Positions 1-6,276 are shown, counted from the first letter of the stretch. The stretch: 8,227 nucleotides of DNA from Ruminococcus sp. CAG:254 (GCA_000433635.1 HF997975.1:46698-54924), one strand, 5' to 3'. Notes: generated by a model not told the origin, from the sequence alone. Translations and numbers: made by a program.

Positions 1-843
1 CAATTGTGATGGAAGATGAAAACACAGTTCCGGATACTACAACAATTTCTTCTGATTTGACCGCTGTGCCTGCCGAAAGCTATCAGTTTGATGGACTTTA
101 TGAGCGTTGGAATGAACAGATTGCAACATTGTTCTCACCATTACTGAACTTGAAAACAACTTATTTTGTTTCTGCTTCTGAACTTGAAAACAACCTATTT
201 TGTTTCTGCTTCTGAGCAGGATGCAGAGAAGTTTTATCAGCTGCCAGGTGTGGAAGCGGTCTATGAAGTCCGTTCAGAAGCACATCATAGTGCATGGATT
301 GGAGATGGAACAAGTACTTCTATCAATGTGACTGTAAAAGTTGAAAAAGGAACAGATTTTGGCGTAGAACAGTGTGCGGATTTACCCTATACGGTTTCTT
401 CCGTTACAGAAATCGAGAGCACAGACGATGCAATGGATGCATACAAATTGGTTGTAAAAGTGCCAGACGGAAAAATCTATAAAGCAGCATTGGATATGAT
501 TAGAACGCTGTTAGAAGAGGACATTGTGCCGGATGCATCTGTAAGTTATATGACAACAGCATTGGCATTAGTAGGAAATCCGGTTTTGAAAGAAGTTCCA
601 AACCATTATCTTGCTGCCAACAGTGATTTAGACGGAGATGGAACAGTAGACGTACAGGATGCCGTAGAACTCCTGACCTATTATGCGAGAAAAGCAGCGA
701 ATCTTCCAGCAAGCTTCTCTCACCTCGATGATCAGGAAGCAGCGTTGCAGTTGGCGGATGTCAACAAGGATGGAAACATAGATACTGCTGATGCTATAGA
801 AATTTTGACATACTATACCAAACAGGCAGCAGGCTTATTATAA
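1..843 (+). pseudogene. Dockerin-containing secreted protein, 5'-partial, frameshifted by a tandem duplication
   Basis: The reading frame enters from the left edge (codons in phase with position 3) and stops at a TGA at 213-215. A second frame carries on to the TAA at 841-843. Both frames encode the same LLNLKTTYFVSASE stretch, because a 34-bp segment is duplicated (146-179 and 180-213). Removing one copy joins the frames into one protein. The C-terminus (about 625-843) is a type I dockerin. Loop 1 (625-660) has Asp at calcium positions 1, 3, 5, 9 and 12; loop 2 (757-792) has D, N, D, D, D. Each loop is followed by a helix with LLTYY or ILTYY. Dockerins bind cohesins on cellulosome scaffoldins, so the intact protein should be extracellular. 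The part before the dockerin shows two strand-helix-strand segments (around TYFVSASEQDAEKFYQLPGVEAVYEV, split here as positions 162-274, and 442-555). It has no recognisable glycoside hydrolase motif, and its function is unknown. The N-terminus and any signal peptide lie outside the window. The frameshift is either a true lesion, a reversible switch or an assembly error. Confidence 0.8.
146..213. repeat. 34-bp tandem direct duplication, two copies, one mismatch
   Basis: Copy 1 is 146-179 and copy 2 is 180-213. They differ at one base, T161 versus C195, and that base is the third position of a Thr codon (ACT/ACC), so the encoded peptide is the same. The tetranucleotide CTGA sits at each boundary (144-147, 178-181, 212-215), the kind of short homology expected for slippage or unequal exchange. 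Because 34 is not a multiple of 3, the duplication shifts the dockerin gene out of frame and creates the TGA at 213-215. Confidence 0.95.
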
Positions 844-861
844 AGAATCGGTAAAAAGAAC

Positions 862-902
862 AAAAACGCACGGGATTTCTTTGAGATTTCGTGCGTTTTT
901 TT
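862..902 (+). terminator. Rho-independent terminator after the dockerin gene
   Basis: An inverted repeat has the core ACGCACG (866-872) pairing with CGTGCGT (890-896). It is extended inward by G-T and A-T pairs to a TTT loop at about 880-882, and outward by AAAA against the T-run. The right arm runs into eight Ts (896-903). It starts about 20 nt after the stop codon at 843, so it ends the dockerin transcription unit. Confidence 0.85.
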
Positions 903-983
903 GCAGTTTCACGAAAAACTGTAAAAAAACGACAATTGTTTCATCTGCAATTTGTGTGAATTTACAGAAAAATGGAAAATCCA

Positions 984-1012
984 TTGACATTTCCAGGAAA
1001 CCGTGCTATAAT
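984..1012 (+). promoter_or_regulatory. SigA-type promoter of the surface-protein gene
   Basis: A perfect -35 box TTGACA (984-989) and a perfect -10 box TATAAT (1007-1012) are separated by 17 bp. A TG at 1004-1005 makes an extended -10. Transcription should start near 1019, leaving a leader of about 84 nt before the ATG at 1103. Both boxes match the consensus, so high constitutive strength is expected. Confidence 0.9.
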
Positions 1013-1055
1013 AAGGGGCAATCAGATGGAAAAAAGTGGGTGAATTGGAAAGATA

Positions 1056-1083
1056 CCAACGCTTTTTCCCATGAAAAGTGTGG
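1056..1083 (+). other. Predicted leader hairpin just upstream of the ribosome binding site
   Basis: Bases 1056-1066 can pair with 1074-1083: CC/GG, one bulged A at 1058, then ACGCTTTT against AAAAGTGT with one G-T pair, closing a 7-nt loop (1067-1073). The hairpin ends 6 nt before the GGAGG (1090-1094). It may stabilise the mRNA or affect translation. It has no T-run, so it is not a terminator, and I recognise no riboswitch class. Confidence 0.4.
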
Positions 1084-1102
1084 AAAAATGGAGGAGTTTA
1101 GA

Positions 1103-2734
1103 ATGAAAATGAAGAAAATGTTGGCAATTCTGGCAGCTCTTAGCGTATTGGGAACAACTGGTCTGACCGTTGGGGCAGAAGACGCAGCCACAACGGAACC
1201 GGCAACCGAAGCAATCACCACGACTGAACCGACCGAAGAAACAACGGAAGCAGAAACCACTGCTGTGGAAGCAGAAACCACAGAAGAAACAGTTGCTGCG
1301 GAAGAGAATCAGGTTGTTGGAATGGAAGATGCATCGGCTGATATTTCAATCAGCGGGGTAGCATTTACGGTAAAAGTTAGCGTAGCTGCTGATAATAGTG
1401 TTGTTTTGTCCGTTTTAAAGGGCGGAGTTGAAACCAACTTAAGTAATATCTGTGTTGAAAGCAGAGTAACCGGAGAACTTCAGGTAAATGATTATTACTC
1501 TGTTAATGACCTTAATGGGCTGGTTATCCATGCAGTAGATGGTAATCATATTTATACTTGGGATGAAGCGTATAATGGATTTACTGCTTGTTCACTTAAT
1601 GAAGATGGGGAAGAGAAAGACACAAAAATTAATGATGCTTCTACATTCCAGATGAATGGGAAAACTGTGAAGGTTGTTCTTTTTGGCTATGCAAATGATA
1701 AAGACGAATTATTAAGACTTTCTGTCTATGTAGATGGAAAACTGACAAATCTTTCTGGAATAGTTGTAAATTCAAACTTACAGGGGATACAAGGCTCTGT
1801 AAATTATACTGATGAAATAGTTTATCAATACTCTGCACGTCAGTATTTCTCTGTTTCCGGCAATGTGCTTACCATTAAGCCAAGAAGTGGTTATGGAACG
1901 ACTGCAAGCTATACACTTGATGCAGCAACCAACACATTTGTAGCCAGCACAGCACCGACTACAACCGCTACTACTACAGACAGCACAACGACGACAACAA
2001 CAACGATAGACCCAGCTGAAACAGAAGAAGCACTTCGGAAGATTTTCGAGGAATATGTTGATGAAAAGAAGAAGGAATTGCCATATACAACTGCTATAGA
2101 TTCTTTCTATTATGATGAATCTGCTAAAAAAGCATATGGTATATATACTTGTGAAGATAGTGCTTATTTATCTGTATTATGCATTATTACAAAAGACGGT
2201 GTTGTAGAACAGAGCAACATTACTTATAAGAAAGATGCACATAGATTTGAAGAAGCAGTATGCTTTACTTGCAATGGCTCTACATTTATTGCTGCAATTG
2301 TCAATCTTTCCAGCAATGGTGGAAATTTGTATGCTTTGAATATCTACAATGTAAGTGGAAATGAGCCGACAAGAACCAATTTGTATACGATTTATGTTGG
2401 AAATGTAATCAGTCCGTATGGTTATGAGATTACTGATCCGGATTCTTCTATTGCTTTGGATGATTATTTCACAGTAAAGAGCGACAGTGTTATTACTGTA
2501 AAGGGTGTAGATTACACCTATGATACAGAAAGTGGTCAGTTTGTTAAAGTTGGTAGCGACAGCGGCAAGACCGACAACGGTTCTGCAAGCAACGCTCCAG
2601 CTTCCACTGCTACAAAGAACACCTCCGGCACACCGAAAACTGGTGACGTTACTACCGTTCCAGCGGTTGCAGTAGGTTTAACCCTGACCGCCGCTGGTGT
2701 GGTTGCATTCATCAGCAAGAGAAAGAAGAAGTAA
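1103..2734 (+). CDS. Cell-wall-anchored surface protein with three diverged repeats and a TPKTG sorting signal (543 aa)
   Basis: The start is the ATG at 1103: GGAGG (1090-1094) lies 8 nt upstream and the translation opens with a signal peptide (KMKK, hydrophobic core, likely cut after VGA, about residue 24). The frame is open back to 881, but that part would span the promoter. Residues about 25-70 form a Thr/Glu/Ala-rich linker. Three related units follow, about 85-163, 184-282 and 388-484. Each has an early TNL[SY]xI motif (residues 111, 215, 425) and a late [DQ]Y[FY][ST]V motif (130, 247, 454), then a Y-T-x-(D/E) strand ending near F-x-(A/K). A Thr-rich linker (283-301) and a charged, helix-like stretch (304-326) separate units 2 and 3. 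The C-terminus is TPKTG (510-514), a hydrophobic segment (about 519-538) and KRKKK, a sortase signal. Clostridioides difficile SrtB is known to use similar SPKTG/PPKTG motifs. I do not recognise the repeat family. No cohesin, dockerin or enzyme motif is seen, so the ligand is unknown. It appears to be transcribed alone. Confidence 0.88.
   Translation: MKMKKMLAILAALSVLGTTGLTVGAEDAATTEPATEAITTTEPTEETTEAETTAVEAETTEETVAAEENQVVGMEDASADISISGVAFTVKVSVAADNSVVLSVLKGGVETNLSNICVESRVTGELQVNDYYSVNDLNGLVIHAVDGNHIYTWDEAYNGFTACSLNEDGEEKDTKINDASTFQMNGKTVKVVLFGYANDKDELLRLSVYVDGKLTNLSGIVVNSNLQGIQGSVNYTDEIVYQYSARQYFSVSGNVLTIKPRSGYGTTASYTLDAATNTFVASTAPTTTATTTDSTTTTTTTIDPAETEEALRKIFEEYVDEKKKELPYTTAIDSFYYDESAKKAYGIYTCEDSAYLSVLCIITKDGVVEQSNITYKKDAHRFEEAVCFTCNGSTFIAAIVNLSSNGGNLYALNIYNVSGNEPTRTNLYTIYVGNVISPYGYEITDPDSSIALDDYFTVKSDSVITVKGVDYTYDTESGQFVKVGSDSGKTDNGSASNAPASTATKNTSGTPKTGDVTTVPAVAVGLTLTAAGVVAFISKRKKK
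1949..2005 (+). repeat. Low-complexity ACN repeat encoding a Thr-rich linker
   Basis: A run of mostly ACA/ACG/ACT codons encodes about 14 Thr among 19 residues (residues 283-301 of the surface protein), with a stretch of seven Thr at the end. It is an extended, probably glycosylatable spacer between repeat units 2 and 3. Codon-repeat tracts of this kind can vary in length between strains. Confidence 0.7.
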
Positions 2735-2778
2735 ACCACCGTTCGTTTTTTCATTTTTCTGTTTTTTATAACATTCCG

Positions 2779-2817
2779 AACCGCCGCAGGATGCAAAATG
2801 CCTGCGGCGGTTTTTTT
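2779..2817 (+). terminator. Strong Rho-independent terminator after the surface-protein gene
   Basis: CCGCCGCAGG (2781-2790) pairs perfectly with CCTGCGGCGG (2801-2810). AA before and TT after extend the stem to 12 bp around a 10-nt loop, and seven Ts follow (2811-2817). It separates the surface-protein gene from the operon downstream. Confidence 0.95.
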
Positions 2818-2840
2818 GCAGGATTTCCGGAATTAGACAG

Positions 2841-2869
2841 TTGCATTTTTCGAGAAATGGTGCTATAAT
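2841..2869 (+). promoter_or_regulatory. Extended -10 promoter of the ATPase/VOR operon
   Basis: The -10 box TATAAT (2864-2869) is preceded by TGC (extended -10). A weak -35, TTGCAT (2841-2846), lies 17 bp upstream. Transcription should start near 2876, about 42 nt before the ATG at 2918. The core TGCTATAAT is identical to that of the promoter at 984-1012. Confidence 0.8.
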
Positions 2870-2917
2870 ATAACTGTATGTCAACACCGATGCACAACGG
2901 AAAAAAGGAGTCATTCC

Positions 2918-3583
2918 ATGAAAAGAATCACATTGATTACCGGACATTATGGTTCGGGAAAAACCAATTTTGCGGTTAATTTGGCACTGCGGCAGGCTGC
3001 GGAAGGAAAAAAGGTGACAGTGGTCGATTTGGATATTGTCAACCCTTATTTTCGGACAGCAGATTTTGCGGAACTGTTTGAACAGAACGGCATTCATCTG
3101 GAGAAAACGCTCTATGCCAATACCAGTCTGGATATTCCGGCGATTTCCTTTGACCTTGCCCGGTTGGCATATGAGGAAGAATGCCTGATTATTGACGTGG
3201 GCGGCGATGATGCCGGTGCAACTGCACTGGGTCGATACGCCGAAATGCTGCGTTCCTATCAGGCGGAATTGGACATGTGGTATGTGGTGAACCGCTACCG
3301 CTACCTGACCGCTCAGCCGCAGGAGGCTTTGACGCTGCTCTATGAAGTGCAGCAGGCAGCCCGTTTGCAGCCGACTGGTATTGTCAACAATTCCAACCTC
3401 GGCAGCGAAACCACAGCGGAATTGATTTTAGAGGCTGTTCCCTATGCAAAAACCATTGCAGAAGCAGCCGGTCTACCGCTGATTTGTACCACTTATCGGG
3501 AAGATTTGCCCGTACAGGTGGAAAACGGTTTTCCGGTACAAGTCTATGTCAAGCCCGTCTGGGAGCAGGATGATGCATTCTAA
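2918..3583 (+). CDS. ParA/MinD-like P-loop ATPase, first gene of the VOR operon (221 aa)
   Basis: This is a cytoplasmic P-loop NTPase of the SIMIBI (ParA/MinD/CobQ-like) type. Walker A is GHYGSGKT (residues 9-16). A switch-like VVDLDIVNPYFR follows at 35-46, and Walker B is LIIDVGGDD (90-98). An NRYR at 125-128 lies where related proteins have a nucleotide-base motif. Classic MinD/ParA proteins carry a deviant Walker A (KGGxGKT) with a signature lysine; the matching position here is His10. There is no CxxC pair, so it does not look like an Mrp/NBP35 iron-sulfur carrier. AAGGAG (2905-2910) lies 7 nt before the ATG. The stop is 41 nt before the ferredoxin gene, with no terminator between them, so co-transcription is likely. 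From memory, such ATPases recur beside 2-oxoacid oxidoreductases in clostridia. The role is unknown; assembly or maturation of the enzyme is a guess. Confidence 0.85.
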   Translation: MKRITLITGHYGSGKTNFAVNLALRQAAEGKKVTVVDLDIVNPYFRTADFAELFEQNGIHLEKTLYANTSLDIPAISFDLARLAYEEECLIIDVGGDDAGATALGRYAEMLRSYQAELDMWYVVNRYRYLTAQPQEALTLLYEVQQAARLQPTGIVNNSNLGSETTAELILEAVPYAKTIAEAAGLPLICTTYREDLPVQVENGFPVQVYVKPVWEQDDAF

Positions 3584-3624
3584 ATCCTACTGACGGACGA
3601 TTCGGCGGAAGGAGGGAAAGAGCA

Positions 3625-3831
3625 ATGGAAAAAATGAAAGTGCGGTTTGACCGCTGTAAGGGCTGCGGACTGTGTGTCAGCGTCTGTCCAAAGAAGCTGG
3701 TAAAACTGCAAACAGAAAAGCGGAATGAAAAAGGCTACTTCACTGCGGTCTGCACCGATCAGGATGCGTGTATCAGCTGTGCAATGTGTGCAATGATGTG
3801 TCCGGACTGTGCAATCCAGATTGAAAAATAG
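3625..3831 (+). CDS. 2-oxoacid:ferredoxin oxidoreductase, delta (2[4Fe-4S] ferredoxin) subunit (68 aa)
   Basis: This small ferredoxin has two full CxxCxxCxxxCP motifs, at Cys11/14/17/21 and Cys49/52/55/59, enough for two [4Fe-4S] clusters. Two further Cys (43, 62) lie near the second cluster. In four-subunit 2-oxoacid oxidoreductases the delta subunit (KorD/VorD type) carries electrons from the TPP-bound intermediate to external ferredoxin. The length is normal for the free-standing subunit. A very strong AAGGAGG (3609-3615) precedes the ATG. The alpha-subunit gene starts 17 nt after the stop, which supports one operon and one complex. Confidence 0.92.
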   Translation: MEKMKVRFDRCKGCGLCVSVCPKKLVKLQTEKRNEKGYFTAVCTDQDACISCAMCAMMCPDCAIQIEK

Positions 3832-3848
3832 AAAGAAGGCGTAACAAC

Positions 3849-4910
3849 GTGGAAAGAAGTCTTATGAAAGGCAACGAAGCACTTGCAGAAGCTGCGATTC
3901 GGGCAGGTTGTAAATGTTTCTTTGGGTATCCGATTACGCCGCAGACAGAACTTTCTGCTTATATGGCAAAGAAGATGCAGAAAGCAGGCGGTGTATTTTT
4001 ACAGGCAGAATCTGAAATTGCTGCCATCAACATGGTTTTGGGGGCAACCTCAACCGGCGTACGAGCAATGACCTCTTCTTCTTCTCCGGGGATTTCCCTG
4101 AAGGCAGAAGGCATTTCCTATATGGCAGGTTCTGACCTGCCGGGTGTTATTATCAATGTGCAGCGTGGTGGTCCGGGTCTGGGTTCGATTCAGCCGGCAC
4201 AGTCTGACTATTATCAGGCAACCCACGCAATGGGACATGGCGACTTCCATATTTTCGTATTTGCACCATCTTCTGTACAGGAAATGGTCGATATGGTTAC
4301 ATTGGCATTTGATAAAGCCGATGAATACCGGATGCCAGCAATGATTCTGGCAGATGGTCTGTTGGGACAGATGATGGAACCAGTAACCTTCCCAGAACCG
4401 CTGGAAACGCTGCCGGACAAGTCCGATTGGGCAACCAATGGACACCAGAACAAGCGTGCACACCACATCATTAACTCCCTGTATCTCGACCCGGCAGAAC
4501 TGGAAGCAAAGGTCAAGGAACGGTTCAAGCGGTATGCAATTGTAGAAGAAAAGGAAACCCGTGCAGAATCCTATCTGTGCGACGATGCAGAAATTGTAGT
4601 GACCGCCTATGGTGCTTCTGCAAGAGTTGCAAAGTCTGCGGTGAATACGGCAAGAAAAGCTGGCATTAAGGCTGGTCTGTTCCGTCCGATTACCCTGTGG
4701 CCATTCCCGAAGAAGGAATTGCAGGCAGCAACAAAGTCTGCAACCCACATTCTTGATGTAGAAATGTCAATGGGTCAGATGGTAGATGATGTACGGTTGG
4801 CAACAGAATGTCGCATTCCGGTTTCGTTCTTTGGCAGAACCGGCGGTGTCATTCCGACACCAGGCGAAGTTCTGGCTGAATTGAAAAAGCTTGCAGGAGG
4901 TGCAGAATAA
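3849..4910 (+). CDS. vorB: 3-methyl-2-oxobutanoate (2-oxoisovalerate):ferredoxin oxidoreductase, alpha subunit VorB (353 aa)
   Basis: This subunit supplies the pyrimidine-binding part of the TPP site and domain II. The overall reaction is 2-oxoacid + CoA + oxidised ferredoxin to acyl-CoA + CO2 + reduced ferredoxin. Family features visible are MKGNEA near the start, GYPITPQTE (26-34), the QAESEIAAIN stretch (52-61) with the Glu expected to activate TPP, SSSSPGISLKAEG (76-88) and QRGGPGLG (105-112). The C-terminal domain opens with VTAYGASARVAKSAV. About 350 aa and the MKGNEA opening fit the VorB branch better than the longer 2-oxoglutarate KorA, though the substrate cannot be proven from sequence. 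The start is GTG at 3849, with GAAGG 9 nt upstream; it gives the short lead usual before MKGNEA. The alternative ATG at 3864 would remove five residues. The stop overlaps the next start by 1 nt (TAATG). Confidence 0.92.
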   Translation: MERSLMKGNEALAEAAIRAGCKCFFGYPITPQTELSAYMAKKMQKAGGVFLQAESEIAAINMVLGATSTGVRAMTSSSSPGISLKAEGISYMAGSDLPGVIINVQRGGPGLGSIQPAQSDYYQATHAMGHGDFHIFVFAPSSVQEMVDMVTLAFDKADEYRMPAMILADGLLGQMMEPVTFPEPLETLPDKSDWATNGHQNKRAHHIINSLYLDPAELEAKVKERFKRYAIVEEKETRAESYLCDDAEIVVTAYGASARVAKSAVNTARKAGIKAGLFRPITLWPFPKKELQAATKSATHILDVEMSMGQMVDDVRLATECRIPVSFFGRTGGVIPTPGEVLAELKKLAGGAE

Positions 4911-5668
4911 TGGCAGTGGTATTTGAACGGCCGAAAGCATTGCTGGACGTGCCGATGCATTTCTGCCCGGGCTGTGGGCACGGGATTGTGCATCGTCTGG
5001 TCTGCGAAGTATTGGATGAAATGGGCATTGAGGGAAACACCATCGGGGTTGTACCGGTTGGATGTTCTGTTATGTCCTATGATTATTTTGGATGTGATGT
5101 CATCGAAGCACCGCACGGCAGAGCTCCGGCAGTTGCAACCGGTGTGAAGCGTTCCAATCCGGACAAGATGGTCTTTACTTATCAGGGCGATGGTGACCTT
5201 GCCGCAATTGGTACGGCGGAAACCGTACACAGCGGAACACGTGGGGAAAATCTGGTTATTATCTTTATCAATAACACGACTTATGGTATGACTGGCGGTC
5301 AGATGGCACCGACTACCATGCCGGGACAGGTTACTCAGACAACCCCATATGGTAGAGATCCGAAGTATGCTGGTTACCCAATTCGGGTTTGTGAAATGAT
5401 GTCCACCTTGACGGGTGTTGCATTGGCACAGCGTGTTGCTGTAGACAGCGTTCCGCACATTCGGGAGGCTAAGAAGGCAATCCGCAAGGCATTTGAAAAC
5501 GAAAAGGCAGAAAAGGGACTTTCGATTATCGAAGTTCTGTCCACTTGCCCGACCAACTGGGGCATGGCACCGCAGGAGGCAATGCAGTTCGTCAAGGATA
5601 AGATGAGCCATTATTATCCGCTGGGCGTATATAAAGATGGTGCAGCAGGGGAGGATGAACAGGCATGA
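4910..5668 (+). CDS. 2-oxoacid:ferredoxin oxidoreductase, beta (TPP-binding) subunit (252 aa)
   Basis: This is the VorA/KorB-type subunit that binds the diphosphate of TPP. Motifs include HFCPGCGHG (17-25), VPVGCSV (48-54), HGRAPAVATG (69-78) and the TPP motif, GDGD at 93-96 followed by NN at 121-122, then TYGMTGGQ. The length is close to VOR-type beta subunits and shorter than many KorB proteins. GGAGG (4896-4900) lies inside the end of vorB, 9 nt before the ATG, and the 1-nt overlap implies translational coupling and fixed stoichiometry. The end overlaps the gamma gene by 4 nt (ATGA). Together with alpha it forms the catalytic core, oxidising a branched-chain 2-oxoacid or, in reverse, carboxylating its acyl-CoA. 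Confidence 0.92.
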   Translation: MAVVFERPKALLDVPMHFCPGCGHGIVHRLVCEVLDEMGIEGNTIGVVPVGCSVMSYDYFGCDVIEAPHGRAPAVATGVKRSNPDKMVFTYQGDGDLAAIGTAETVHSGTRGENLVIIFINNTTYGMTGGQMAPTTMPGQVTQTTPYGRDPKYAGYPIRVCEMMSTLTGVALAQRVAVDSVPHIREAKKAIRKAFENEKAEKGLSIIEVLSTCPTNWGMAPQEAMQFVKDKMSHYYPLGVYKDGAAGEDEQA

Positions 5669-6198
5669 CAACCGAATTTATTTTAGCTGGTTTTGGTGGA
5701 CAGGGAATTTTGTTCGCCGGAAAAATTCTGGCATACTGCGGACTGATGGCAGGAAAGGAACTGTCGTGGCTGCCGTCCTATGGCCCGGAAATGCGTGGCG
5801 GTACGGCAAATTGTTCGGTATGTATTTCCGATGAACCGATTGGTTCGCCGCTGGTAACTGCTCCGAATTGTCTGATTGCCATGAATGGCCCGTCCTATAC
5901 CAAGTTTGTGAATACCGTACAGCCGAACGGCTTGATTCTGCTGGATAACTCTGTGGTAGAGGAAGAAGCCGTACGGGATGACGTGAAAACGATTTCCCTG
6001 CCGGCAACCGATATGGCAACCGAAAACGGTCTGAATGGTTCTGCAAACATGATTCTGTTGGGCAGAATGCTGGCAGAAACCAAGCTGTTTGATTTGGATA
6101 CCGTACAAAAGGCAATGGAAAAGTGCATTCCGCCGAAGCGTGCACATTTGATTGAAGCAAATATGAAAGCGGTTCGGATTGGTGCAGAAAGCAAGTAA
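5665..6198 (+). CDS. 2-oxoacid:ferredoxin oxidoreductase, gamma subunit (177 aa)
   Basis: This is the gamma (domain III, KorC/VorC type) subunit. It has the family's glycine-rich start GFGGQG (9-14) and the hallmark SYGPEMRGGTANCSV (38-52), followed by an alternating strand/helix fold. In this enzyme family domain III is a structural part of the catalytic complex, thought to help with CoA access. The start ATG overlaps the beta stop as ATGA; GGGGAGG (5648-5654) is 10 nt upstream. The length is usual for the family. It is the last gene of the operon, and a terminator follows 26 nt after the stop. Confidence 0.92.
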   Translation: MTTEFILAGFGGQGILFAGKILAYCGLMAGKELSWLPSYGPEMRGGTANCSVCISDEPIGSPLVTAPNCLIAMNGPSYTKFVNTVQPNGLILLDNSVVEEEAVRDDVKTISLPATDMATENGLNGSANMILLGRMLAETKLFDLDTVQKAMEKCIPPKRAHLIEANMKAVRIGAESK

Positions 6199-6223
6199 GC
6201 ACGTTCTGAGATACAAAGATAAT

Positions 6224-6264
6224 AAAAAGGCTGTCGTATGATGATTGCATACGGCAGCCTTTTT
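6224..6264. terminator. Bidirectional terminator between convergent operons
   Basis: The 17-nt arms 6224-6240 and 6248-6264 pair throughout, with a single G-T pair, around a 7-nt loop. The left arm starts with AAAAA and the right arm ends with TTTTT, so both strands give a hairpin followed by a U-run. On the plus strand it ends the VOR operon (stop at 6198); on the minus strand it ends the lipoprotein gene (stop at 6277-6279). Confidence 0.95.
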
Positions 6265-6276
6265 GTATTGATTTTA

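Noticed and set aside
166..843. Independent dockerin gene starting at TTG 166
   Set aside because: There is no ribosome binding site or signal peptide, and the start lies inside the duplicated segment. It is the 3' half of the interrupted gene.
904..921. Small hairpin CAGTTT...AAACTG after the first terminator
   Set aside because: It has a 6-bp stem of mixed strength with only an A-run after it; not a terminator on the plus strand and probably chance.
955..966. Dyad TGTGAATTTACA about 20 bp upstream of the -35 box
   Set aside because: It is one short, imperfect palindrome in AT-rich DNA, with no second copy and no known regulator match. Too weak to call an operator.
881..1102. Open frame extending the surface protein upstream by 74 residues
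   Set aside because: It would cover the terminator tail, the perfect promoter and the leader. The ATG at 1103 has a good RBS and begins a signal peptide.
4050..4748. Long open frame on the minus strand opposite vorB
   Set aside because: It is antisense to a well-conserved enzyme gene, with Cys/Arg-rich, domain-free translation; a shadow of the coding strand.
4775..5671. 298-codon open frame on the minus strand opposite the beta subunit
   Set aside because: It is antisense to the TPP-binding subunit with all its motifs intact. The translation has no recognisable domain.
3625..6198. Assignment as 2-oxoglutarate, pyruvate or indolepyruvate oxidoreductase
   Set aside because: Subunit sizes, the MKGNEA start of alpha and the separate four-gene order fit the VOR type better. 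Pyruvate enzymes in clostridia are usually one fused chain and indolepyruvate enzymes have two subunits. The 2-oxoglutarate option is less likely but not excluded.
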